A DNA stretch of 64,000 bases from Neorhizobium populisoli (GTDB taxonomy: Bacteria; Pseudomonadota; Alphaproteobacteria; Rhizobiales; Rhizobiaceae), in the NCBI RefSeq assembly GCF_019430945.1, contig NZ_JAHYCB010000006.1, forward strand, positions 1 through 64,000. Reading direction: 5' to 3'. Made by a program: the position numbers and the translations under genes. This document shows positions 15,918-24,775 of the stretch, piece after piece (position 1 is the first letter of the stretch; every line of letters begins with the position of its first letter). The notes under the pieces were generated by a model. The model ran no database searches and was not told the DNA's origin. It was given only the letters and a program-made list of their open reading frames with translations.

Positions 15918-16984
15918 TCGGTGCGGGTATCGCGCAGCTCACGGATCGACGAGACCTTTTCGCGGTCGATCAGCGACGAGAGACCCTTGACGATAACGGA
16001 AGCCAGTGCCGGGCCTTCATAAACCATGCAGGAATAAAGCTGCACGAGGTCCGCGCCGGCACGGATCTTTTCCAGCGCGTTTTCCCGGGTCGCCACGCCG
16101 CCAACGCCGATGATCGGCAGAGCCGGCCCGACACGCTGGCGCACCTTGGCGAGCACTGAGGTGGCGCGCTCGAAAAGCGGCGCGCCGGAAAGGCCGCCCA
16201 TCTCCTTCGCCTGCACCTGATCCTTCAACCCGTCGCGAGCGAGCGTGGTGTTGGAGACGATCAGACCATTCAGTGCATGCGAAGTTGCCTCGGCGGCAAT
16301 GTCGTCCAGCCCTTCTTCCGTCAGATCCGGAGCGATCTTCAACAGGACCGGCACGGAACGGCCGTGGCGCACAGCCTCTTCGTCGCGAGCCGCGAGTACG
16401 GCTTCGAGCAGCGTCTTCAGGCTGTCGCGCGCCTGCAGGTCGCGCAGGCCGGGCGTGTTCGGCGAGGAAATGTTGACCGTGAAATAGGTGGCGAGCGCAT
16501 AGAACTTGCGGATACCCGCGACATAATCCGCCACACGATCCACCGCATCCTTGTTGGCGCCGATATTGACGCCGACGATGCCCGGCGCATTGTGGCGGGC
16601 CATCAGGCGCGCAAAGGCGGCATCATGGCCTTCGTTGTTGAAGCCGAGGCGGTTGATGACGCCGCGATCCTCGACCAGCCGAAAAATGCGCGGCTTGTCG
16701 TTTCCGGCCTGCGGTTTCGGGGTCACGGTGCCGATTTCGGTAAAACCGAAACCGAGGCGCAGAACGGCGTCCGGCACTTCGGCATTCTTGTCGTAACCGG
16801 CGGCAAGGCCGAGCGGGTTCGGGAATTTTATGCCGGCGATCGTCTGCACCAGCCGCGGATCGGCGGGCAAGCGGCAGGCAGGCAGAAGCCCGCTCTTAAG
16901 CGCCTTGATCGACAGGCCATGCGCCTTTTCCGGATCGAACGCGAAGAGGCTGCGGGAGGCAATGCCTGAAAACTGACCGATCAT
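15893..16984 (-). CDS. pyrD: Dihydroorotate dehydrogenase (quinone), class 2
   Basis: This 363-residue protein catalyses the fourth step of pyrimidine synthesis, oxidising dihydroorotate to orotate with FMN and passing electrons to quinone. Visible motifs are FPNPLGLAAGYDKNAE, GFTEIGTVTPKPQ, GVNIGANKD, the active-site loop NISSPNTPGLR with the catalytic serine of class 2 enzymes, and IIGVGGV near the FMN phosphate. The hydrophobic N-terminus fits membrane association. Its start overlaps the stop of the upstream DUF952 gene (ATGA), a tightly coupled pair. Confidence 0.95.
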   Translation of the reverse strand: MIGQFSGIASRSLFAFDPEKAHGLSIKALKSGLLPACRLPADPRLVQTIAGIKFPNPLGLAAGYDKNAEVPDAVLRLGFGFTEIGTVTPKPQAGNDKPRIFRLVEDRGVINRLGFNNEGHDAAFARLMARHNAPGIVGVNIGANKDAVDRVADYVAGIRKFYALATYFTVNISSPNTPGLRDLQARDSLKTLLEAVLAARDEEAVRHGRSVPVLLKIAPDLTEEGLDDIAAEATSHALNGLIVSNTTLARDGLKDQVQAKEMGGLSGAPLFERATSVLAKVRQRVGPALPIIGVGGVATRENALEKIRAGADLVQLYSCMVYEGPALASVIVKGLSSLIDREKVSSIRELRDTRTDYWADRKL

Positions 16985-17328
16985 GGCATTTTCTCCGGAA
17001 AGGCATGGGCGCCGTCGACGCCGAGCAGAAGCGGCATTTCCCAGAGTACCGCCGAGAAAGGCAGCACGCCATAAAGATGCGGGAAAAGATCGCCGCCGCG
17101 CGATGGCTCGAATTTCAGAGCATCGCCCAGCAGCAGCGCATTGACCGCCACCAGCATCAGGCCCGCGACGCCGGCGAAATAAAGCCGTGCGGTCTCCTTG
17201 GCCTGAGTGCCGGTGGAGAAATGAATATAGCCGTCCTTCAGGTCGATCTCGGCGCCTTCGAAAACGCCTTTTTCCTTCGACTGGCGCCAGAGCGTTTCCG
17301 GCACGATCTTGTACACTATATCCGTCAT
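16981..17328 (-). CDS. DUF952 family protein
   Basis: This 115-residue protein is read from ATG 17328 (ATG 17331 is one codon earlier). It has the DUF952 pattern: IVYKIVPETLWRQSKEKGVFEGAEIDLKDGYIHFSTGTQAKETARLYFAG, then LLLVAVNAL-like strands and GGDLFPHLYGVLP. The family is small, cytosolic and of unknown function, with a conserved FSTGxQ segment. It forms a two-gene operon with pyrD through a 4-nt overlap. Confidence 0.85.
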   Translation of the reverse strand: MTDIVYKIVPETLWRQSKEKGVFEGAEIDLKDGYIHFSTGTQAKETARLYFAGVAGLMLVAVNALLLGDALKFEPSRGGDLFPHLYGVLPFSAVLWEMPLLLGVDGAHAFPEKMP

Positions 17329-17415
17329 CATCAGCTCTCGAAGCTCTGTTATTTTACGGGAGCGTTTGCCGCAAAGCCCGGCACTTGTCCACCCGGACCA
17401 CAGGAGGATCACCTC

Positions 17416-17844
17416 ATGAAAATGCTGACATTGGTTATCCCGGCCGCATTTCTATTCGCAGGCGCAGCATTCGCGCAACAGCCCAAAGCCACAGCCGGCG
17501 ATCCGCAGAACCGCTTCCAGCTGGAACGCACCGAGCACGGCGTCGTCCGGCTGGACCGGCAAACCGGCGAAATGACGCTTTGCCGCGACGAGAACGGCAC
17601 GCTCGCCTGCCGGATGCAGCCCGACGAACGGGCGGCCTATGACGACGAGATCGACCGGCTCGAAAAACGCGTCACCGCGCTTGAGGAGCGGTTGAGCCAG
17701 ACGCCGCCCAATGCATTGCCGACCGATGCCGAGGTCGACCGCTCGCTGTCGATCATGGAGCGTTTCATGCGCACCTTCATGGGGATCGTCGGCGAGTTCG
17801 AGGACCGCAAGAAGCCGGACGAGCCACAGCCCAACCGTACCTGA
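17416..17844 (+). CDS. Secreted coiled-coil hypothetical protein
   Basis: This 142-residue protein starts at 17416 after AGGAGG. A clear signal peptide (MKMLTLVIPAAFLFAGAAFAQQ) is followed by a small domain with two cysteines (EMTLCRDENGTLACRMQPDERAAY). A short coiled coil comes next (DEIDRLEKRVTALEERLSQ), then an acidic, proline-rich tail. It is probably periplasmic. I recognise it as a conserved rhizobial hypothetical but cannot assign a role. It is divergent from the DUF952-pyrD operon. Confidence 0.75.
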   Translation: MKMLTLVIPAAFLFAGAAFAQQPKATAGDPQNRFQLERTEHGVVRLDRQTGEMTLCRDENGTLACRMQPDERAAYDDEIDRLEKRVTALEERLSQTPPNALPTDAEVDRSLSIMERFMRTFMGIVGEFEDRKKPDEPQPNRT

Positions 17845-17931
17845 AATCCCGCACTTGTGTCGGGACGGCGGTCGGTTTACAACTTCTAAACAAGCAATAG
17901 CACGACTATGCTCTTGGGAGGGGGCGTGGGA

Positions 17932-18579
17932 ATGCAGACACTCTCTATCATCATCGCGGACGACCATCCGCTTTTCCGTGGCGCCTTGAGCCAGGCGGTG
18001 CGCGGCATCGCCCAGGAACTCGTGATCATCGAGGCCGGCGATTTCGATGCGGCGCGCCAGGCGGCCGCAAACAATCCGGACGCGGATCTGATGCTGCTCG
18101 ACCTCGCCATGCCAGGTGTCAGCGGCTTTTCCGGACTGATGACGCTTGGGGCGGAATTTTTCGGCCTGCCGATCATCATTGTCTCGGCCACCGACGATTG
18201 CAACACGATCCGTCGGGCGCTGGAGCTCGGCGCTTCCGGCTTCATCTCGAAATCTTCGGGCCTCGACGATATCCGCACTGGCGTACAGACGGTGCTGGAC
18301 GGCGACATCTGGGCGCCTAAGGGCGATCTCAGCATGCCGGAAGAAGATCCGGGCCTCGCCGAACTGATCGACCGGCTGAAGACGCTGACGCCGCAGCAAA
18401 GCCGCGTGCTTGCGATGTTGGGCGAAGGCCTGCTCAACAAGCAGATTGCCTATGAGCTCAGCGTTTCCGAAGCAACGATCAAGGCGCATGTCTCCGCCAT
18501 CCTGCTGAAGCTGAATGTCGACAGCCGCACTCAGGCGGTGATCAAGCTCGGCAAGATCAACATGGCGTTGGTGGCCTGA
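17932..18579 (+). CDS. LuxR-type response regulator (NarL/FixJ family)
   Basis: This 215-residue protein starts at ATG 17932, which follows a GGGAGGGGG box; the ATG at 17908 lies before that box. The receiver domain shows IIADDHP, the phospho-acceptor in LLLDLAMPG, VSAT and ISKSS. The C-terminal LuxR helix-turn-helix is LTPQQSRVLAMLGEGLLNKQIAYELSVSEATIKAHVSAILLKLNV. There is no cognate kinase nearby, so it is an orphan. DNA-binding control by phosphorylation is expected. Confidence 0.92.
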   Translation: MQTLSIIIADDHPLFRGALSQAVRGIAQELVIIEAGDFDAARQAAANNPDADLMLLDLAMPGVSGFSGLMTLGAEFFGLPIIIVSATDDCNTIRRALELGASGFISKSSGLDDIRTGVQTVLDGDIWAPKGDLSMPEEDPGLAELIDRLKTLTPQQSRVLAMLGEGLLNKQIAYELSVSEATIKAHVSAILLKLNVDSRTQAVIKLGKINMALVA

Positions 18580-18868
18580 GGCAAATCCCTGCCGGTGCGA
18601 AGACCCTGTCGTATCCAAGTCTAGGCGCTACCCGGATACCGATGGTTTCCGGGCAGTTTGGCCTATATCAGGCAGGATTTTATTCCTCTTTCATCTTTAC
18701 GAAGTGCCGCAGCTCCGCTAAAATAACGGTGTTCCATACGGCTTGCCGATCTTCGCGGGCCGGGTGAATGGGTTTCGACTGATGGGCGCCGAGCGCCGGC
18801 TTGTCCGGCCCGTCTCGCGCACCGGTCGCGGGTCCGGCATTTCGGTCCGGAAGAGACGGGTAACGGCC

Positions 18869-19534
18869 ATGCTGTCACATGAGACGATCTGGACTGCGAT
18901 CGATACGCTTGCCGAACGTCACCAGATGACGCCATCGGGCCTTGCGCGTCGTGCCGGCCTCGACCCCACCTCCTTCAATAAATCGAAACGGCTTGGTCCG
19001 GACGGCCGTCTGCGCTGGCCCTCGACGGAATCAATCGCCAAGGTTTTGGAAGCAACCGGCGCGTCGGTCGACCAGTTCATGAGCTACCTGCCGTCGCCGG
19101 TCGGTCGCTCCTCTTTTCCCGACGGGAATTTTCCGCCGCAGGGCGGCACGATCCCGCTTCTGGGCTTTGCGCAGGCGGGTGCCGGCGGCTTTTTTGACGA
19201 TGGCGGTTTTCCGGCCGGTCAGGGCTGGGATGTGGTGGAATTCCCGGTCGACCCCTCCCGCAAGGCCGGCGTCTATGCGCTGGAAGTCCAGGGCGAGTCG
19301 ATGATGCCGCTTTATCGCGATGGCGACGTGCTGATCGTCGAGCCCGGTGCGCAGGTGCGCCGCGGCGACCGCGTCGTGCTGAAGACCAAGGAGGGCGAGG
19401 TGATGGCGAAAGTTCTGGCTCGTCAGAGCGCCCGTTCCGTCGAGCTTCTTTCGCTCAACCCGGAACATGCGAACCGCAGTTTCGATATGGCGGACGTGGA
19501 ATGGATGGCGCGTATCATCTGGGCAAGCCAGTAA
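18869..19534 (+). CDS. LexA/S24-like transcriptional repressor with self-cleaving peptidase domain
   Basis: This 221-residue protein is read from ATG 18869. The N-terminal helix-turn-helix (HQMTPSGLARRAGLDPTSFNKSKR) is followed by an S24 peptidase domain. The domain has a possible cleavage Ala-Gly in GFAQAGAGGFF, the nucleophile serine in VQGESMMPLYRDGD, and the catalytic lysine in GEVMAKVL. This is the phage-repressor-like or stress-response branch, not LexA itself, whose N-terminus differs. It is a common chromosomal gene in rhizobia. DNA damage could trigger autocleavage, but that is inference. Confidence 0.88.
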   Translation: MLSHETIWTAIDTLAERHQMTPSGLARRAGLDPTSFNKSKRLGPDGRLRWPSTESIAKVLEATGASVDQFMSYLPSPVGRSSFPDGNFPPQGGTIPLLGFAQAGAGGFFDDGGFPAGQGWDVVEFPVDPSRKAGVYALEVQGESMMPLYRDGDVLIVEPGAQVRRGDRVVLKTKEGEVMAKVLARQSARSVELLSLNPEHANRSFDMADVEWMARIIWASQ

Positions 19535-19582
19535 ACCGATCCCCGACCATTCGATAGGAAAGAATTCTTTGGAAGCCGCCGC

Positions 19583-20461
19583 TCAATAAAGCCCGTTCGG
19601 AAAATAGCGCAGGTAGATATCCTGCAGGCGGCCATTGCGCGAGAGAGCATTGAGCGCCTGATCGAAGGCGGCATTCAAGACAGGATCACCCTTGCGCATC
19701 ATTACCGACAGGCCTTCGCCCAGGAATTTTTCAGACAGATAGGACCCGTCGAAAAGGGCGCAACATTTTGCCGATGCTTCGCCGGCGATCCAGAAGGGCA
19801 GTCGCAGACCATCGGCAAAGACAGCATCCACCTTGCCGGTTTTCAACGCATCCAGCATGGCCTCGAACGTATCGAAAGGCGTTGCCGTCGCCTTTGGGAA
19901 AAAGGCTTTCAGCATCACTTCATGGGCGGTGCCCGCCACGACCCCGACGGTTCTGCCGGCCAACGCTGTGGCCGTATTGCCATTGATCTTTGCAGCATTG
20001 TTGACCGCAAAGCGCGCCGGGACGCTGAGATAGGGACGGGAAAAGGCGAAACGCTTGCGCAGTTCCGGTGTCACGGCGATACCGGCCATGACCGCCTCGC
20101 CCGCGCCGCCTTCCAGCGTCTTTTCGAGATCAGCGAACGGCAGGGCCTGGATCTGGCATTTTGCGGCGATCTGAAGCTCTGTGCAGATTTCGCGGGCAAG
20201 ATCGATGTTGAAACCGGAAAGCCGACCTGTCTGGTCGGCGAAGTTGAAGGGCGGAAAATCGACCGACGTGAGGATCCGGACGCGCAACACGGTTGACAGG
20301 TCCGGACGCGAAAGACGTTCCCTTGCGTCGAATGTCAGCGGCATATCGCTCCCGGCTGCAGAAACAGAGGAGCTGGACGCGAAAACCCCGGCAACAACGA
20401 CGAAAAGCCGCAGCAAGTTGAAAAACCCCCGGATTTTCGGGGATGCAATCATGGGGTGCAT
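19583..20461 (-). CDS. Periplasmic solute-binding protein (SBP_bac_3 type)
   Basis: This 292-residue protein is read from ATG 20461 (20452 is also possible). The signal peptide includes FFNLLRLFVVVAGVFASSSSVSAAG. The body is a family-3 binding fold: LRVRILTSVDFPPFNFADQTGRLSGFNIDLAREICTEL, MAGIAVTPELRKRFAFSRPYL, and the C-terminal LNALSRNGRLQDIYLRYFP. Such proteins bind amino acids or related polar solutes. No ABC permease or ATPase gene lies nearby, so it either works with a distant transporter or serves as a sensor. Confidence 0.85.
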   Translation of the reverse strand: MHPMIASPKIRGFFNLLRLFVVVAGVFASSSSVSAAGSDMPLTFDARERLSRPDLSTVLRVRILTSVDFPPFNFADQTGRLSGFNIDLAREICTELQIAAKCQIQALPFADLEKTLEGGAGEAVMAGIAVTPELRKRFAFSRPYLSVPARFAVNNAAKINGNTATALAGRTVGVVAGTAHEVMLKAFFPKATATPFDTFEAMLDALKTGKVDAVFADGLRLPFWIAGEASAKCCALFDGSYLSEKFLGEGLSVMMRKGDPVLNAAFDQALNALSRNGRLQDIYLRYFPNGLY

Positions 20462-20535
20462 CTCTATGATCCATACTGGAACAGATTGGGGGTGCCTTCG
20501 CAAGACGGGCGCCGGGGTATTGGTGTAACAGAGTC

Positions 20536-22461
20536 ATGCGGTTAGGGGAATATCCACCGGCGGCGATACCGGCGCGCGACGATGTGCGGCCGCGTTTCCT
20601 TCAGGCCATCGAGCCATCATTGGATGACAGAGCCCGGGACGACAACGATCCGGAGCTTGCAGCACTTGCCAGCCTCGGCTTTTCCAAGCCGCTGCTTGCC
20701 ACGCTTTCCGAGCGGGCAAGCCGAAACGGAACCAGTGTCGAAAGCGAGCTGCTTCAAAGCGGACAGGTGGAGGAAACCGCCTATTACGCCGCCATGGCGC
20801 GTTTTCTGCGCCTCGATTTCCTCGAAACCGTAGATCCGGCCTTCGTCGCCGACAGCCCGGTTCTCGATACCCAATTGCATCTGCCCAATTCGATCCGCAT
20901 CGCCTATCGCTACCGCGCGCCGCAGAATGCGATCGTGCCCGATGCGGCGCGGCTTGCCGATCTTGCCGCCACGCTCCAGACGCTGCCGCAGCTCAGGCAT
21001 GGCCTGGCGATCACCACGCCCTCCGCAATCCGGCGCGCGGCCTGGAAGGCCGGGGGCGACCGGCGGGCACGCGACGCCGTCCGCCATCTCTTCGATCGTT
21101 TTCCGCTGTTTTCCGCCCGCATCGTGCTGGCCGGACCGCAGGGGTTTTATGCAGGGCTGGGTTTTGCAATCCTGCTTTCGGCTCTGGTCGTCATCCCGGT
21201 CGAAACGCTCGATTTCCTGCATGTGGGACTGTCGCTCATCTATCTCGCCTCGCTGCTCCTGCGTCTTCTCGCCGTGGCGCTGCAGCGCATCTCGCCGCGG
21301 CCGCATATTCACCTTGCCGATCCTTCCGGCCCGTTGCCGCATTATACGGTCATGGTGGCGCTTTATCGCGAGGCGGCCGTGGCCCGCCAGCTCGTCGACA
21401 GCCTGAGACGGATCGACTGGCCGCATTCGCTGCTCGACATCAAGCTCGTCTGCGAGGAAGACGATCACGCAACGATCGCAGCGCTCAGCGCCCTCGATCT
21501 CGAACCGCATTTCGAAATCGTCGAAGTTCCGGATTTCGGACCGCGCACCAAGCCCAAGGCGCTCACCTATGCGCTGGTCGCTGCCCGTGGCGAATTTCTC
21601 GCCATCTACGACGCGGAAGACCGGCCGCATCCGCAACAATTGCGGGAAGCCTATCGGCGTTTCCGCAACGTAGCGGACAGGATCGCCTGTCTTCAGGCGC
21701 CGCTCGTCATCACCAATGCGCGGGAAAGCTGGATCAGCACACTGTTCTCGATCGAATATTCCGGGCTTTTCCGCGGCCTTCTGCCCGTGCTGGCCCGTTT
21801 TGGCATGCCGCTGCCGCTCGGCGGTACGTCCAATCATTTCAGGACGGCTGCTCTGCGGGCTGCCGGCGGATGGGATCCGTTCAATGTCACGGAAGATGCC
21901 GATCTCGGCCTCAGGCTTTACCGGCTGGGTTACCGGGCCGAAACGCTGGTTCGCCAGACACTGGAGGACGCGCCCACCGAAGCAGGCGTCTGGATGGGCC
22001 AGCGCAGCCGCTGGTTCAAAGGCTGGCTGCAGACCTGGCTGGTGCTGATGCGCTCACCTTTGCGGCTCCGGCGTGAAATGGGGACCGGGGCCTTCTTTGT
22101 CTTCCAGCTGATGATCGGCGGCATGCTGATGTCGTCGCTCATGCACCCGCTGATCCTCGTCTTTGTCGGCATCGGCGCCTATGCAATGATGGAAGCGCCG
22201 GTAGAAGGGGTTTCGGCCCGGGTATTTTCGCTTTTCGTCATCGATCTCACCAATATTCTGGGCAGTTATGCCGTGTTCATGGCACTTGGCATGGGTTCGA
22301 TGATCCCGCATGAGAAACGGATGGTCGGATATCGCTGGGCCGGCCTGCCGCTCTACTGGCTGATGATCTCGGCGGCCGCCTGGCGGGCGGTGCTGGAGCT
22401 GCGCACGAAACCCTTCTACTGGAACAAGACGCCGCACAAGCCTGCGGGAAACCGGCCCTGA
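20536..22461 (+). CDS. Family-2 glycosyltransferase with MshEN-like N-terminal domain
   Basis: This is a 641-residue protein. Residues about 40-110 (LASLGFSKPLLATLSERASRNGTSVESELLQSGQVEETAYYAAMARFLRLDFLETV) resemble the MshEN / GspE N-terminal domain, also present in NfrB-like glycosyltransferases. Two transmembrane helices follow (about 190-240). The GT2 catalytic core then shows ALYREAAVARQLVDSL, KLVCEEDDH, FLAIYDAEDRPHPQQL (DxD-like), NVTEDADLGLRLYRLGY and QRSRWFKGWLQTW (Q-x-x-R-W). Three or more C-terminal membrane helices complete it. This is the architecture of a processive inner-membrane polysaccharide synthase. The sugar and polymer are unknown. Confidence 0.85.
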   Translation: MRLGEYPPAAIPARDDVRPRFLQAIEPSLDDRARDDNDPELAALASLGFSKPLLATLSERASRNGTSVESELLQSGQVEETAYYAAMARFLRLDFLETVDPAFVADSPVLDTQLHLPNSIRIAYRYRAPQNAIVPDAARLADLAATLQTLPQLRHGLAITTPSAIRRAAWKAGGDRRARDAVRHLFDRFPLFSARIVLAGPQGFYAGLGFAILLSALVVIPVETLDFLHVGLSLIYLASLLLRLLAVALQRISPRPHIHLADPSGPLPHYTVMVALYREAAVARQLVDSLRRIDWPHSLLDIKLVCEEDDHATIAALSALDLEPHFEIVEVPDFGPRTKPKALTYALVAARGEFLAIYDAEDRPHPQQLREAYRRFRNVADRIACLQAPLVITNARESWISTLFSIEYSGLFRGLLPVLARFGMPLPLGGTSNHFRTAALRAAGGWDPFNVTEDADLGLRLYRLGYRAETLVRQTLEDAPTEAGVWMGQRSRWFKGWLQTWLVLMRSPLRLRREMGTGAFFVFQLMIGGMLMSSLMHPLILVFVGIGAYAMMEAPVEGVSARVFSLFVIDLTNILGSYAVFMALGMGSMIPHEKRMVGYRWAGLPLYWLMISAAAWRAVLELRTKPFYWNKTPHKPAGNRP

Positions 22462-22648
22462 AGCGTCTGAAAGGGCAAGCTCTTGGCCTCCACCATTAGG
22501 GCAGCATTAAACATTCTCCCTTTTAGTATTGTATGACAAACGGCCAACCGGCCAGACGCATGATGCGGCGTGTCATGCCTCTTCGAGGCGGTTCACAATT
22601 TCATAATCCATTACGGCGACGGACAGGCTCCGGCGCGGGCAGGACTCC

Positions 22649-24643
22649 ATGTTGAAGAATATGAAAATCCGGACGAAGATCCTTTCGGTCGTCGTTCTTC
22701 TTGGCCTCGTTTCGGTCGCCGGTCTCATCTACATCGTCCACGAATTCAAGGGCGCCGACCAGCAATACGCCACGTTCATCGACCATGAGGCGCTGGCGGC
22801 CATGCAGGCCTCGCGCGCCAATGCTTCGGTCCTGTCCTCCGTGCTGCAGGCGAGCTTTTCCTTGAACCTGCCCGCCGGCTCGAAGGAATCGGAAGCAGCC
22901 GCCAAGGCCGCCTCGAAATTCGGCCAGGCTCGCGAACGCCTGCAGTCGGCAGCCGAACTGGTGCCGAGCCGCAAGGCCGCCTCCGACGAACTGATCGCCG
23001 AAGTAACCGCGCTCGAACAGACGACCCTGAAGGCGCTCGACGTGCGTAAATCCGGCGACGAGAAGGCTGCGGCGGAAGCGATCGCCAAGGTCAGCGCCGG
23101 CATTGCCGCGCTGACGCCGAAGATGATCGCCAACAACGACGCGCTGATGAAGCTGCTCGATGATGGCGGTGATGAGCTTTCCGATACCGTCAACAGCCGC
23201 ATCAACCTCTGCTTCGCCATTATCGGTCTCGCCACGCTGGCGCTGATCGGCTTCGGCATCTATGTCGCCCAGGCCGGCATCACCTCGCCGCTCAACATGC
23301 TGCGCGAGCGCATGAAGTCGCTCGCCGACGGTGCCACGGACGCGGAAATCCCCGGCCGCGAACGCCACGACGAAATCGGCTTGATGGCCGAGGCCGTGCA
23401 GATCTTCCGCGGCAACGAGATCGAGCGCGTGCATCTGGAAGCCCGCTCGGCTGCCGACCGCGACCTCAGCGACCGTGAACGCCACGACCGCGACACCCAG
23501 CGCAATTCCGAACAGCGTGAGCTGGAACAGGCGATCAACTCGCTCGGTGATGCGCTGCAGCGGCTTTCCGCCGGTGACCTTGCCTCGCGAATCGATACGA
23601 CGTTTGCCCCGAACCTCGACTCGCTGCGCCACGACTTCAACAATTCGGTCGGCAAGCTGAACGAAACGATGCTTGCCGTCGGCGCCAATACGGCGGCGAT
23701 CAATGCCGGTGCCAACGAAATCCGCTCGTCGGCCGATTCACTATCCAAGCGCACCGAACAGCAGGCAGCTTCCGTCGAAGAGACCGCGGCTGCGCTGGAA
23801 GAAATCACCACGACGGTGAAGGATGCCGCCAAGCGCGCTGCAGAAGTCAGCGCGCTCGTCACCCGCACCCGCAGCGGTGCGGAAAAGTCGAGCGAAGTCG
23901 TCCGCAAGGCGGTCGGCGCCATGCACGAGATCGAAAAGTCTTCGGGCGAGATCTCCAACATCATCGGCGTCATCGACGACATCGCCTTCCAGACCAACCT
24001 TCTCGCTTTGAACGCAGGTGTCGAGGCTGCCCGTGCCGGTGAGGCCGGCAAGGGCTTTGCGGTTGTCGCCCAGGAAGTCCGCGAACTTGCCCAACGCTCC
24101 GCCAATGCGGCGAAGGAGATTAAAGCGTTGATCACCGCATCGGGCGCGCATGTCGAAACCGGCGTCGCTCTCGTCGGCGAGACCGGCAAGGCGCTGGAGA
24201 CGATCCTGCACGAAGTGCTCGAGATCAACGGCCATGTCCACGCCATTGCCGACGCTTCGCGCGAACAGTCGATCGGGTTGCAGGAGATCAACACCTCGGT
24301 CAACGCCATGGACCAGGGCACCCAGCAGAACGCCGCGATGGTGGAAGAATCGACCGCCGCCAGCCACACGCTTGCGACCGAGGCGACCTCGCTTGCCAAC
24401 CTGCTCGGCCAGTTCAAGTTGACGGGTACGGGCGGGTATGTGTCGACCTCGGCACCTGCTACCCATCGCCCGGTCTCTCGCCCTGCGCCGGTTGCTGCAA
24501 AACCAGCCGTACGCGCCGTTACCGGCAACGAAGCTCGCCCGGCCGCATCGCCGGCCCGCGCGCTCAGCCAGAAACTCGCCGGCGCCTTTGGCGGCGGGGC
24601 TTCTGCTGCCGCCAGCGACAAGGCGGAGTGGACGGAATTCTGA
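22649..24643 (+). CDS. Methyl-accepting chemotaxis protein
   Basis: This 664-residue chemoreceptor has a first transmembrane helix at about 10-30 ([20 protein letters not shown]), a periplasmic helical sensor (about 35-190), and a second helix around 190-210 ([23 protein letters not shown]). HAMP follows (about 212-265), then a long cytoplasmic coiled coil. The conserved hairpin tip is [45 protein letters not shown]. The protein ends in EWTEF, which resembles the CheB/CheR-tethering pentapeptide (NWETF in E. coli). The ligand cannot be predicted. Confidence 0.95.
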   Translation: MLKNMKIRTKILSVVVLLGLVSVAGLIYIVHEFKGADQQYATFIDHEALAAMQASRANASVLSSVLQASFSLNLPAGSKESEAAAKAASKFGQARERLQSAAELVPSRKAASDELIAEVTALEQTTLKALDVRKSGDEKAAAEAIAKVSAGIAALTPKMIANNDALMKLLDDGGDELSDTVNSRINLCFAIIGLATLALIGFGIYVAQAGITSPLNMLRERMKSLADGATDAEIPGRERHDEIGLMAEAVQIFRGNEIERVHLEARSAADRDLSDRERHDRDTQRNSEQRELEQAINSLGDALQRLSAGDLASRIDTTFAPNLDSLRHDFNNSVGKLNETMLAVGANTAAINAGANEIRSSADSLSKRTEQQAASVEETAAALEEITTTVKDAAKRAAEVSALVTRTRSGAEKSSEVVRKAVGAMHEIEKSSGEISNIIGVIDDIAFQTNLLALNAGVEAARAGEAGKGFAVVAQEVRELAQRSANAAKEIKALITASGAHVETGVALVGETGKALETILHEVLEINGHVHAIADASREQSIGLQEINTSVNAMDQGTQQNAAMVEESTAASHTLATEATSLANLLGQFKLTGTGGYVSTSAPATHRPVSRPAPVAAKPAVRAVTGNEARPAASPARALSQKLAGAFGGGASAAASDKAEWTEF

Positions 24644-24672
24644 GCTTTAGCCGCATACTCTACCGCTCGAGG

Positions 24673-24705
24673 AATGGCGCCCCGCAAAGGGCGCCATTTT
24701 GTTTT
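24673..24705 (+). terminator. Intrinsic terminator of the chemoreceptor gene
   Basis: A 10-bp perfect stem (AATGGCGCCC / GGGCGCCATT) with loop CGCAAA is followed by TTTTGTTTT. It lies 30 bp after the chemoreceptor stop. Confidence 0.85.
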
Positions 24706-24775
24706 CAGGCACGGTTCTGCGCAATCAGGAAACATCCCGCAATGCGACTGCGTGCAGCCAACGATGATGCGCGTA

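Noticed and set aside
20617-21837. Minus-strand ORF of 406 codons opposite the glycosyltransferase gene
   Set aside because: Antisense frame of a strongly coding GT2 gene; no motifs and no ribosome-binding site.
23260-24735. Minus-strand ORF of 491 codons opposite the chemoreceptor
   Set aside because: Ser/Ala-rich antisense frame that simply reflects the repetitive heptads of the chemoreceptor coiled coil.
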